This document shows, in pieces, positions 1 through 7,112 of a stretch of DNA of 64,000 nt. A program made the translations under genes and the position numbers. This DNA is from Fervidibacter sinensis (GTDB lineage: Bacteria; Armatimonadota; Fervidibacteria; Fervidibacterales; Fervidibacteraceae): NCBI GenBank assembly GCA_032161045.1, contig JAVHTH010000005.1. One strand, given 5' to 3'. Under the pieces are notes generated by a model, which had not been told where the DNA came from, made no database searches, and worked only from the letters and a program-made list of their open reading frames with translations. Each line of letters begins with the position of its first letter. Within the stretch, counting starts at the first letter, position 1.

Positions 1-940
1 AATCACCAACCCATAAAAACCTGACCTTGACAATTCCACGCCCGACAGTCTCATCACCACCAATTTGAAGGCGGTCAAGGTTCAGTTGCTCAAGTAAATT
101 CAAAGCATCTTCTGCACTTGACAAATTCAACTGCTCAGCATTCGGTGCTAACGGTTTGCTCACGAAAATCGGCGCATAGAGCAAAGTTTCACTGGGCAAA
201 TGTTCCTCCGTCCAGAGTGCACCTTCGGCAACGGTTTTCCTCTCTTGGTCAAGCCGAATTCGGCTAATGACTTCCGTTGCCATCTGTGTGAAATCTCGGA
301 AGGCATCGTCGGGTAAAATCACAAAGCGCTTCGGCAGCCACTCACGCCATTGCTGGTATTCGTCACTTTGGGGCAGAGCATAGTCCCTGATCCACTCGGC
401 AATCTGTTGTGCTTCCTCGTTTTCTTTTGCGTCAAACGCAAACTCCTCAAGCACAACTTTGTCCTGAGCCTTGACTTCGCTTCCGTTGACCACTAGTGCT
501 TGTAACGCTTGAGTGCTGTTTGCTGGCAATTTTGGAACTTGCCAATTAATTTGTATCCCTACAGCCGTCGCTTCCCGCTTGAACCTTTCAAGCACGAGTG
601 GGCAAGTCGTCCATGCAAAAACTCCGACAAGTGAACGAACCGGGAAAAGCAAAACCCTTGCATCGTGTGGGCTAACGCAACCTGCATGTTCGTGTGCCTT
701 TTGAGTTTCTGGACCGAACAATGCCTGAACTTTGTCGTTTGCTTGTGGGTCATTTCGTTGCTCAAGAATGCGCTTTGCTTCTGCCCTCAAGACACCTTTC
801 AGGCTTGAAGCCTGAATGATAGGCAAATTCGTTATGCGTTCTCGCTGGATAGGCAGGTCAACAATGCTCAGACTGCTCCCGCTGCCTGCGTGAACAGGCG
901 TTTCGCAATAGAGAAACAGCACCGCTGCTTTTTCAAACAT
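1..940 (-). CDS. cmr4: Type III-B CRISPR RAMP protein Cmr4 (3' end cut by window edge)
   Basis: Backbone subunit of the Cmr complex; Cmr4 copies coat the crRNA and cut bound target RNA every 6 nt. The reading frame opens at ATG 940 and runs without a stop to the window edge, giving 313 residues, about the full family length, so only a few C-terminal residues can be missing. The N-terminus has the Gly-rich turn HAGSGSSLS followed by VDLPIQRE; the Asp (residue 28) matches the catalytic Asp of Cmr4, so the nuclease should be active. The C-terminal IGGDETVGRGIVKVRF is the usual Cmr4 glycine-rich end. It is the fifth gene of the minus-strand operon, separated from cmr3 by about 87 bp holding a paired palindrome (987-1037). 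cmr5 and cmr6 would be expected beyond the edge. Confidence 0.9.
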   Translation of the reverse strand, partial: MFEKAAVLFLYCETPVHAGSGSSLSIVDLPIQRERITNLPIIQASSLKGVLRAEAKRILEQRNDPQANDKVQALFGPETQKAHEHAGCVSPHDARVLLFPVRSLVGVFAWTTCPLVLERFKREATAVGIQINWQVPKLPANSTQALQALVVNGSEVKAQDKVVLEEFAFDAKENEEAQQIAEWIRDYALPQSDEYQQWREWLPKRFVILPDDAFRDFTQMATEVISRIRLDQERKTVAEGALWTEEHLPSETLLYAPIFVSKPLAPNAEQLNLSSAEDALNLLEQLNLDRLQIGGDETVGRGIVKVRFLWVGD

Positions 941-986
941 TTTCAACACCTCCGTAGGTAAGTGAAACCTGCCATTTTTCGGGCAC

Positions 987-1037
987 TGTAGGGGCGGATG
1001 AAATCCGCCCGCTTTTTGGGGCGCATTTCACGCGCCC
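987..1037. repeat. Paired inverted palindrome (REPIN-like, type D) between cmr3 and cmr4
   Basis: Two short hairpins lie head to head: one of the form GGGCGGATGAAATCCGCCC, the second GGGGCGCATTTCACGCGCCC. The same arrangement occurs at 29401-29454 inside a MITE-like element. The copy overlaps the last codons of cmr3, so the cmr3 stop codon (1028-1030) lies within the repeat. It may act as an mRNA stabiliser or attenuator between the two genes. Confidence 0.7.
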
Positions 1038-2146
1038 ATATTGTCCCAAACACCGATCAAAACTTTGCCCAAGCCGATTTTCGCCCATGCGTTTTCACCA
1101 TTGTTCTGTTGGCGCACTTTGTCAGGTGTCTCGGTGAAGGCGAAATTCTCACTCAGTTGAATTGGCTTGTCGGCTTCAAAGAAGTAAACCGAACCTGCGG
1201 GGATAAAATTGCGAATGGGTTTCGGTTCGCCTCTTGCCACATCAAACCCACCAAACTTTTGCGGTCGTGGAATGGCTGCAGCGATCAACCGAACAGGTGC
1301 ACCGAAAATCTTGCTCCAATCGCCATCTTTAGGTTGCCAGCCACCAGAAAACCAAGCAGGTGAAATCAGCACGACTTTAAACCGTTTATCTAACTTCGGC
1401 ATGTAACTTGCCAAACTCGGCAGTGGCTCAACTGATTCGTAAACTGCGCTTCGCCCTTCGCCACCGAATCGCAGAAAGCCCTGTTCTTTTATCGCCACGC
1501 CTTCAACTTTTGCCCAAAGCGCCACATCATCTTTCAACCGCACGAAAGTTGCTCGGTAAAGCATCTGCGTTTGCGTGGTTCTCCTGCCTCGGTCAATGGC
1601 AATGCCGAAGCGGGACTCAAAAGCAAGAAGTTCTTCATTACAGGTGCATTTGCATTTTTTACCACAAGCACATCTGCTTGGTGCTTCGCCTCGCAAGTAT
1701 CTTGCCCATTCGCTTTCAGGAAGCCAACCTCCTGCTTCACCAATTCGTTCGCCTTTTGCCCAAAGCAATTGAAGTCCTTCAGGCAAATTCGTTTTGAACG
1801 ACAACTGTTGCAAGGGTTTGAGCAAAGAAAAATTTTTGCCAATTTTCACAACATCTGCAGGCATCGGGATGAGTCTTTCCCACTTACCGTCTTGCTTTTT
1901 GCGCGCAAGCATCGGTCCTATCAAGCGCAACTTGCCGAAGTTATCGCCATAGCCGACATCGGGGTCAGGTGAGTTGAATTGCGTAAAATCCACACCTTTG
2001 TCAACAAGCACTTTGGTCCTGATTGCGCCTTGCAAGGTGAAAGGTGTCGGCGGAAAAATCGTCGCAGCATCGTGGTCTTCTCCCGCCAAAAATGGGCGAC
2101 CGTCACGAAACAGCCAAACATCAACAGGCTTAATGAGCAATTCCAT
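1028..2146 (-). CDS. cmr3: Type III-B CRISPR RAMP protein Cmr3
   Basis: Cmr3 pairs with Cas10/Cmr2 and grips the 5' tag of the crRNA. The N-terminus reads LIKPVDVWLFRDGRPF, the classic Cmr3 opening, followed by the Gly-rich segment around FTLQGAIRTKVL; length 372 aa is usual. A Cys-rich insertion near residues 155-175 (CACGKKCKCTCNEE) could bind metal and is not typical of the family as I remember it. ATG 2146 is preferred to the upstream GTG 2149 because the site AGGTGG is then 6 nt away; cmr2 stops at 2146-2148, so the two genes are translationally coupled. The last codons are supplied by a dispersed palindrome. Confidence 0.9.
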   Translation of the reverse strand: MELLIKPVDVWLFRDGRPFLAGEDHDAATIFPPTPFTLQGAIRTKVLVDKGVDFTQFNSPDPDVGYGDNFGKLRLIGPMLARKKQDGKWERLIPMPADVVKIGKNFSLLKPLQQLSFKTNLPEGLQLLWAKGERIGEAGGWLPESEWARYLRGEAPSRCACGKKCKCTCNEELLAFESRFGIAIDRGRRTTQTQMLYRATFVRLKDDVALWAKVEGVAIKEQGFLRFGGEGRSAVYESVEPLPSLASYMPKLDKRFKVVLISPAWFSGGWQPKDGDWSKIFGAPVRLIAAAIPRPQKFGGFDVARGEPKPIRNFIPAGSVYFFEADKPIQLSENFAFTETPDKVRQQNNGENAWAKIGLGKVLIGVWDNMGA

Positions 2147-4908
2147 CACTCACCACCTGCCAAAAACCTCATTAGCGTGAGCCACTTCGCTAACTCAAGC
2201 AAACCATGTTGCGGCTTAGTCAAGTCGTATGGGTCAGCATCTCTTTTCGCATGACAATTCAACGCATCTGCCAGTTGAGCCAGCTGATGGGCAAGTTCGG
2301 GCAAGACTCGTTCCTTCGCTTCTTTTTCACCCTCGCTGTGCCTTCTGAGCAACCTGAGCAATTCAGCCTCTTGAGCATCAACGGGCAAGTGCGCAAGTGT
2401 AAAGGCTTCTTCCATCAATGCATTTGCAAACCGACTTGACAGTTTCACTTCGCCTTTGCCAGCCATCATTGCTTCAATGCTCAAAAGCAACTTCAGCGTA
2501 TCTTTGACACAATGCTTCGGATAGGAGAATTGAGCACCCATTTGCACGCGTTCGCCAGAGCGCTTTAGCCATCTAACGCAAATTGCGTTGCGACCGTAAC
2601 GCTCTTTCGCATCTTCTTCAGCCTCTCTCGCCTGCTGCAACGCATCGCGCAATGGATGCAAGCGATGAGCGATAACGACGCCAACGCTTGCCGTTGCCTT
2701 GTTTCCCATCGTGAGCAACTTTTTCCCATCCCAGTCAATCCATCCAGTCCATCGCCCGCTATCAAACTCAACTTCAACATCGCCGTTAGATTTTCGTTCC
2801 GCTTGACCAGAAAAGAGTGCTCGCAACTTGCGGGCGGCAGGCAAGGCTTCAACAAGGGGTAGAAAGGCAAGCACATCGTCGCCGCCAGCGTAAACGAGCC
2901 GACCGTAATGAAGTTCCTCAACGACATAGGGAACACAGTGGAGCGCAAAATTGGCAAGGGCTTGGCTTATTGCAGCATGAAGTGAAGGAGAAATTAAGCG
3001 CTTTTGCTTTAAAACTTCCTGCCAACTTTCATCCGTTCTCAAATGCTTAAGCGCCTTCGGGTGAAGCATCGCAGCAAAATCTGCCAAACCTTCATGCGTC
3101 CCGCTCAGCCATTTGCCCATCCCATCGCCATCCATGAGCAAGATGGCGTAGTAATCGGTTGGGTGAGCATCGGTAACATTGCACAAATCGTTCAGCGCCT
3201 TTCGCAGCCCTTGCACATCATCTTCACTCAACTTAACGCCGTGTGTTCGTTCAAGTCGCTCACGGTCGTAACTTTCGGCGAAAAACCATTCGCCGTCAAG
3301 GCGGACAAGTTTCCTCGCATCGTCGCCAATTTCCTCTGCAATTTCGGTCAACTTCGGGATATCCATCTCAGAGAAAGCGACTCCCTTGAGCGCAGTTCCT
3401 TCAATGGTTGCAATTAAATCCTGCGCTTTGCTTTTGGTTTGCTCCCACTTTTCCAGCACAGTTTTCACAAAGGTCGCTGCTGCAACGCTGTCGGTTGAAG
3501 GAAAATCGCCCTTTAAGCCAAGTTCTTCTTTCAACACGAAGGGCAAGACGAAGCGTTTAATGGCACAAATAGCGCACAACCTTTCACTGCCGTCTTGCTC
3601 AATATGCCCAAAGAGTTGGGGTGCAACTTTGCGCCAAAAATCTCTACCTTGCCAATCTTTTCGGTCATGCAGAATTTCTCGCTCTCCACAAACTGTGCAC
3701 TTGCCTGCGGGTTCGCAAATTTGCTCAAAGTTGCGAGTTGACTTTCGTGCTGCCAAAGCCCTTTCCGACAAGTCGTGACAGGCTGCGTAAACCGTGCCTT
3801 GATTGGTCGGATAAGCACCTTTGAGTTCAAGCAACTTTTCAAACCGTTCATCGCCTGTCAGTTCCTTGTAAAGCCCAGCAATCCTCTCAGGCTTGTCACT
3901 CCACTCGTAAATCGCCCAGTAAATTTCGGGGAACTGTTCAACTTGGCGCCGCCAGATTTCGCTTACTGCACTGAACTCAGGCGCTTTTTGAATCAATTGT
4001 TCCCAGACTTCATCAGCCAACCGCTTCCATTCGTTGCGCACCGCTTTTTCGCATTCCCTTGCCAAACTTTCCGCTTCTTCAGCAGGCACAATTGCGTTGA
4101 ACTTGTTCGGAAAAGTTGCCAGACGCAAACGACTTTCATCTGGCTTTGTAACTTGCAAATCCTTTTCGCTCAGCCAAAAATCAACGAGCGGTTGTTCAAG
4201 CAGCGATGGGTAAATCACATGGTCGGGACCGAGTTTTTCAGCGATGACCTTGATTGCGTGCCAAATCAGGTAAGAGAGCAAGTAACTCCCCATCCAAAGG
4301 TCGCGTGTTTTTCTTGCAGTAGCGATGAAACTTTGAACTGGACCGATGCTAAAGACGAGCGTCGCAGGTTTTGCAATAGCAGCGAAAGCACTTGCAACGC
4401 GGTTGTGGTGCAAAAGCGAGTGGTTTGGGACACGAGTGTCAGCAGGCAAGATTTCCCAAATCAAGTTTGGCTCAGAGCGATGCAATTCTTCCTCAAGACA
4501 ACGCCAAAAAAGCAAAAAGCGTTTTTGTGGGTCATTGGATTTCTGGCTCAAAGAACGAATGGCTTCCGCTTGAGCACTGTGGGATTGTTCTGGTGAAACG
4601 GTGATGTTCAAGGGCAAATGTTGTCCCGAAAGCGGATGAACGATGAGCGAATTTAGTGGATGCGCCCAATCAAGGACTTGCACGCTCTCAGGGAAATTGG
4701 GTCGGTCAGCAGCGGAAGCGATTGTATCGGCACGATTTGCAGCATCAACCCACAAAGCATTTGGGATTCCTGTAGGCGGGACATCGGACAAACCTTGAAG
4801 CGCAAGTTGCATTAAGATGCGGGCGCGATCTTTGTGTCCCGAAATTTGCAGCGCCTTATCAGGTGGGTCGTGAAACAAAGCGACTATTTTCCGCTGCCAG
4901 TAAGCCAA
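2146..4908 (-). CDS. cmr2: Type III-B CRISPR effector Cas10/Cmr2
   Basis: Large subunit of the Cmr complex. On target RNA binding it makes cyclic oligoadenylate from ATP and, where an HD domain is present, cuts DNA. Visible parts of the 920 aa: HD-type motif LFHDPPDKAL at residues 11-20 (H13 D14), first palm segment with MDGDGMGKWL, Zn finger CTVC (404-407) paired with CAIC (445-448), and the cyclase motif YAGGDDVLAF with GGDD at 675-678. All key residues are intact, so both signalling and DNase activity are predicted. The start is TTG 4908: AGGAGGT lies 9 nt upstream, inside the end of cmr1, which overlaps by 25 bp. The signal would be read by CARF proteins, one of which heads this operon. 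Confidence 0.95.
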   Translation of the reverse strand: MAYWQRKIVALFHDPPDKALQISGHKDRARILMQLALQGLSDVPPTGIPNALWVDAANRADTIASAADRPNFPESVQVLDWAHPLNSLIVHPLSGQHLPLNITVSPEQSHSAQAEAIRSLSQKSNDPQKRFLLFWRCLEEELHRSEPNLIWEILPADTRVPNHSLLHHNRVASAFAAIAKPATLVFSIGPVQSFIATARKTRDLWMGSYLLSYLIWHAIKVIAEKLGPDHVIYPSLLEQPLVDFWLSEKDLQVTKPDESRLRLATFPNKFNAIVPAEEAESLARECEKAVRNEWKRLADEVWEQLIQKAPEFSAVSEIWRRQVEQFPEIYWAIYEWSDKPERIAGLYKELTGDERFEKLLELKGAYPTNQGTVYAACHDLSERALAARKSTRNFEQICEPAGKCTVCGEREILHDRKDWQGRDFWRKVAPQLFGHIEQDGSERLCAICAIKRFVLPFVLKEELGLKGDFPSTDSVAAATFVKTVLEKWEQTKSKAQDLIATIEGTALKGVAFSEMDIPKLTEIAEEIGDDARKLVRLDGEWFFAESYDRERLERTHGVKLSEDDVQGLRKALNDLCNVTDAHPTDYYAILLMDGDGMGKWLSGTHEGLADFAAMLHPKALKHLRTDESWQEVLKQKRLISPSLHAAISQALANFALHCVPYVVEELHYGRLVYAGGDDVLAFLPLVEALPAARKLRALFSGQAERKSNGDVEVEFDSGRWTGWIDWDGKKLLTMGNKATASVGVVIAHRLHPLRDALQQAREAEEDAKERYGRNAICVRWLKRSGERVQMGAQFSYPKHCVKDTLKLLLSIEAMMAGKGEVKLSSRFANALMEEAFTLAHLPVDAQEAELLRLLRRHSEGEKEAKERVLPELAHQLAQLADALNCHAKRDADPYDLTKPQHGLLELAKWLTLMRFLAGGE

Positions 4909-5816
4909 TTCTTTGGCACCTCCTTAAAACCGAAAACAACCTCACCCCAAAAAGCATTAAGGAAGGCGACAAGTTTGTCGCGATTAGCGCGGCTTTTTAA
5001 ACTCGGGTTCAATTTGGACAGCAAAGTTGTCAATACTAACGAATATTTTCCATTTGCCAACTTTGTGACATGAATATGAGCGGGGGACGCTTGCCTGCCT
5101 TCCCGTCCTGCCCAACCCAAGGCAGGGTTCTTGTGCTCATGGGCTTTTTCCATAACGAACCTGATCGCTTCCTCCCAACTGCCGAACTCTTTTTCGCAAA
5201 CTCTGACTTGAGCCCAGCAGGGATGAAGTATGGGAAAACTGGGTGTTGAACTCACAGATGCAAATTTGTTACCCGTTATTTTCTCCAACTGCTCCTTTAA
5301 ACGCGAAGACAATTCTTTGGTTGTGTTGGCTTCCAATTTGGGTAAATCGCCACTGGCAATTTGCAAACTTCCAAACCCGCGACGGCTGCGCCTTCCGAGT
5401 CCGCCAAGAAGACAAAGCAACTGCAGCGCTTTGGCTGCTTGTTCGAGAGCGCCTTCATCACGACTTAGCAAGGTAAGGGTGAAGTTCTGGTCTGGAATAA
5501 AGCCCTTGAAGGTGAACTTTTTTGATTCTTTTCTGTGTGGAAGTGGGTCAAATTCACCAGAATCTGGTCTGCAGAGATGCTGAACCCTCACAATCACAGG
5601 CGAAGCATGTTCAGTGCTCCCGAAAACTGCGCTTTCGTGCTTGAAAATTTCCTGCGGATTATCACCCAAAACGCCACCGAGAAGTGCACGGAGCCAAAAC
5701 CTCATGACGCCGCGAAAAGAAGGGGCTCGGAGTTCCGGGACACCTCTTGGATTTGCCCCGCCTAAAAACAATGGCGTTACTGTCTCCAAAGTCACTTGCA
5801 ATTTCTGCCTTTGCAA
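4884..5816 (-). CDS. cmr1: Type III-B CRISPR RAMP protein Cmr1
   Basis: RAMP subunit at the head of the Cmr complex that helps capture the target RNA. The N-terminal TLETVTPLFLGGANPRGVPE and APSFRGVMRFWLRALLGG match the Cmr1 signature, and GRRSRRGFGSL is the RAMP glycine-rich loop; 310 aa is the usual single-copy length. The start is TTG 5816, with AAGGTGGTGAG upstream; a second TTG 18 nt inside is possible. It lies 91 bp after the CARF-HTH gene and overlaps cmr2 by 25 bp. Confidence 0.92.
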   Translation of the reverse strand: MQRQKLQVTLETVTPLFLGGANPRGVPELRAPSFRGVMRFWLRALLGGVLGDNPQEIFKHESAVFGSTEHASPVIVRVQHLCRPDSGEFDPLPHRKESKKFTFKGFIPDQNFTLTLLSRDEGALEQAAKALQLLCLLGGLGRRSRRGFGSLQIASGDLPKLEANTTKELSSRLKEQLEKITGNKFASVSSTPSFPILHPCWAQVRVCEKEFGSWEEAIRFVMEKAHEHKNPALGWAGREGRQASPAHIHVTKLANGKYSLVLTTLLSKLNPSLKSRANRDKLVAFLNAFWGEVVFGFKEVPKNWLTGSGK

Positions 5817-5907
5817 GTCTGCTCACCACCTTCTAAATTGCCACCCACCACCAAACTCGCGTGAAGCAAACACTCCAACCTCTTCTGCGCAATTTCCCCT
5901 AAGCGCC

Positions 5908-6792
5908 CTACTTCAACATCATTAACACCGGTGCAAGGTCGGCGATTATGCGATCGCGGACTTTGGCATCGGGCGGCAAGTTAAAGTGCTCACGATACTT
6001 GTTGTAAACACTTTGAAGTTGGTTGCCGACAGTTCGCACGCTGCGGTTCAAACGCTTTGCCAACGCTTTGGTCTTCTCGCCATACTTTACCAGAGCCTCT
6101 ACAACTTCACGCTCTGCTGGCGTCAATTTTTGCCAAAAAGAGTTAAGGACTTGCCATCGCTGCTGCTGATACAACTCTTTTTGCCGCTCAATGGCGCGGT
6201 ATGGATCGTCCCAAACGAGCAATTCCTGAATCGTTGATGGCATTAAACTCCAGCGCAAAACGGGCACGGGGACGAGCACGACTTCGCTTGGCTTCTGCGC
6301 GTGCATGGATTTGGCTTGAAGCAATGCGCCTTCCGAAAGCAAGTGCCAAACATGGTCATTTTCGTCAAGAAGCAGTTGAGCCACAACCATTCCCATAGCG
6401 GTCATAACTTTCCGACCACCTGCAATGGACAAATGCACACGGTAACCCTTGCGTTTCAAATCTGCGACAGTGCGGTAGAGCACGCGAAGCAACAATCCCA
6501 CATCGGCTTCGGTCACGAAGTCGGTCGGGTAGTGGTCATTCTCGCTGATTTTCACGAACTGAAAACGCACTGGTGGCTTTTGGCGGGCATAGAAACTTCG
6601 TTCTTGTTGGAGACGCTTGAGGGCAGCATCAATTTGATGATGTTGAGGGTTTGGATGGACGATGTAAACGGAAGTGATTCTGTAGCCCTTAGCGAGCAAA
6701 GCGTCTAATGTGAGCGTCACCACCTGCGGTTCAACTCCAATCGTAGCCACTAAAACTTCTCCACCCAACTTCCCTCTCCGTCTCTTAGGCAT
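5908..6792 (-). CDS. CARF-domain protein with C-terminal LuxR-type HTH, putative cyclic-oligoadenylate-responsive regulator
   Basis: 294 aa in two parts. Residues 11-180 look like a CARF-type Rossmann domain of the Cas_NE0113/Csx family: first strand EVLVATIGVEPQVVTLTL and ligand-loop motif SIAGGRKVMTAMG (GGRK at 125-128). Residues 222-270 look like a GerE/LuxR helix-turn-helix, LTPAEREVVEALVKYG then KALAKRLNRSVRTVGNQL. No HEPN RxxxxH or other effector motif is visible, so a DNA-binding role is more likely than a nuclease. It is the first gene of the cmr operon and is transcribed away from the CRISPR array, with the shared control region 6793-7112 between. Inference: it senses Cas10's product and tunes the cmr operon, the array, or both. 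A ring nuclease activity of the CARF domain is an alternative. Confidence 0.75.
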   Translation of the reverse strand: MPKRRRGKLGGEVLVATIGVEPQVVTLTLDALLAKGYRITSVYIVHPNPQHHQIDAALKRLQQERSFYARQKPPVRFQFVKISENDHYPTDFVTEADVGLLLRVLYRTVADLKRKGYRVHLSIAGGRKVMTAMGMVVAQLLLDENDHVWHLLSEGALLQAKSMHAQKPSEVVLVPVPVLRWSLMPSTIQELLVWDDPYRAIERQKELYQQQRWQVLNSFWQKLTPAEREVVEALVKYGEKTKALAKRLNRSVRTVGNQLQSVYNKYREHFNLPPDAKVRDRIIADLAPVLMMLK

Positions 6793-6844
6793 TTGCCATC
6801 ACCAAAAGTCAATTTCCTAATCAGCCCAATTTGCGAGTGCCACT

Positions 6845-6874
6845 ATTATAGCACCGAAGCAGTTCAAGACGCAA
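6845..6874 (-). promoter_or_regulatory. Promoter for the CARF-HTH/cmr operon
   Basis: Read on the minus strand: -35 TTGCGT (6869-6874), 18-nt spacer, extended -10 TGCTATAAT (hexamer at 6845-6850). It lies about 50 nt upstream of the ATG at 6792. The -10 is a perfect sigma-70 hexamer. Confidence 0.7.
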
Positions 6875-6889
6875 GTGCTCTCCAAAGTC

Positions 6890-6918
6890 TTGCGTTAGAG
6901 CAACGAATATGCTATACT
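6890..6918 (+). promoter_or_regulatory. CRISPR leader promoter
   Basis: -35 TTGCGT (6890-6895), 17-nt spacer, extended -10 TGCTATACT (hexamer 6913-6918), reading toward the array. The -35 boxes of this and the divergent cmr promoter form a 7-bp inverted repeat (6869-6875 and 6889-6895). The -10 overlaps the first copy of a 14-nt leader motif. Confidence 0.7.
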
Positions 6919-7112
6919 TGCCGTCGACCTATGCCGTTTTTGGCACCTTGAAAGCGGCATAGAGGAGAGGTGGCTATTTTGGGGCAAAAATCGCCAATTT
7001 TTAAGGCTCACTTGCAGTCGACCCCCTTAGGTTTTGGGGGCAACCGGAGGTCGACGGCAAGGCTGTGCCTAATTTCGTCTGTTTTGCCCTCCAAATCCAT
7101 CATTTTGCCTTG
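6917..7112 (+). promoter_or_regulatory. CRISPR leader with three copies of a 14-nt operator-like motif
   Basis: Gene-free stretch between the leader promoter and the first repeat. A 14-nt motif CTTGC[C/A]GTCGACC[T/C] occurs forward at 6917-6930, forward at 7011-7024 (12 of 14 identical) and inverted at 7048-7061 (exact reverse complement of the first). Between the outer arms lie a hairpin at 6931-6960 (ATGCCG/CGGCAT ends, extended by mostly A-T and wobble pairs) and a small CCCCC/GGGGG hairpin (7022-7040). The motif copies could bind the adjacent CARF-HTH protein or an adaptation factor; the paired arms could also fold the leader RNA. Confidence 0.65.

Noticed and set aside
3775..4596. 273-residue open frame antisense to cmr2
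   Set aside because: Lies wholly opposite a well-supported gene and has shadow-like composition.
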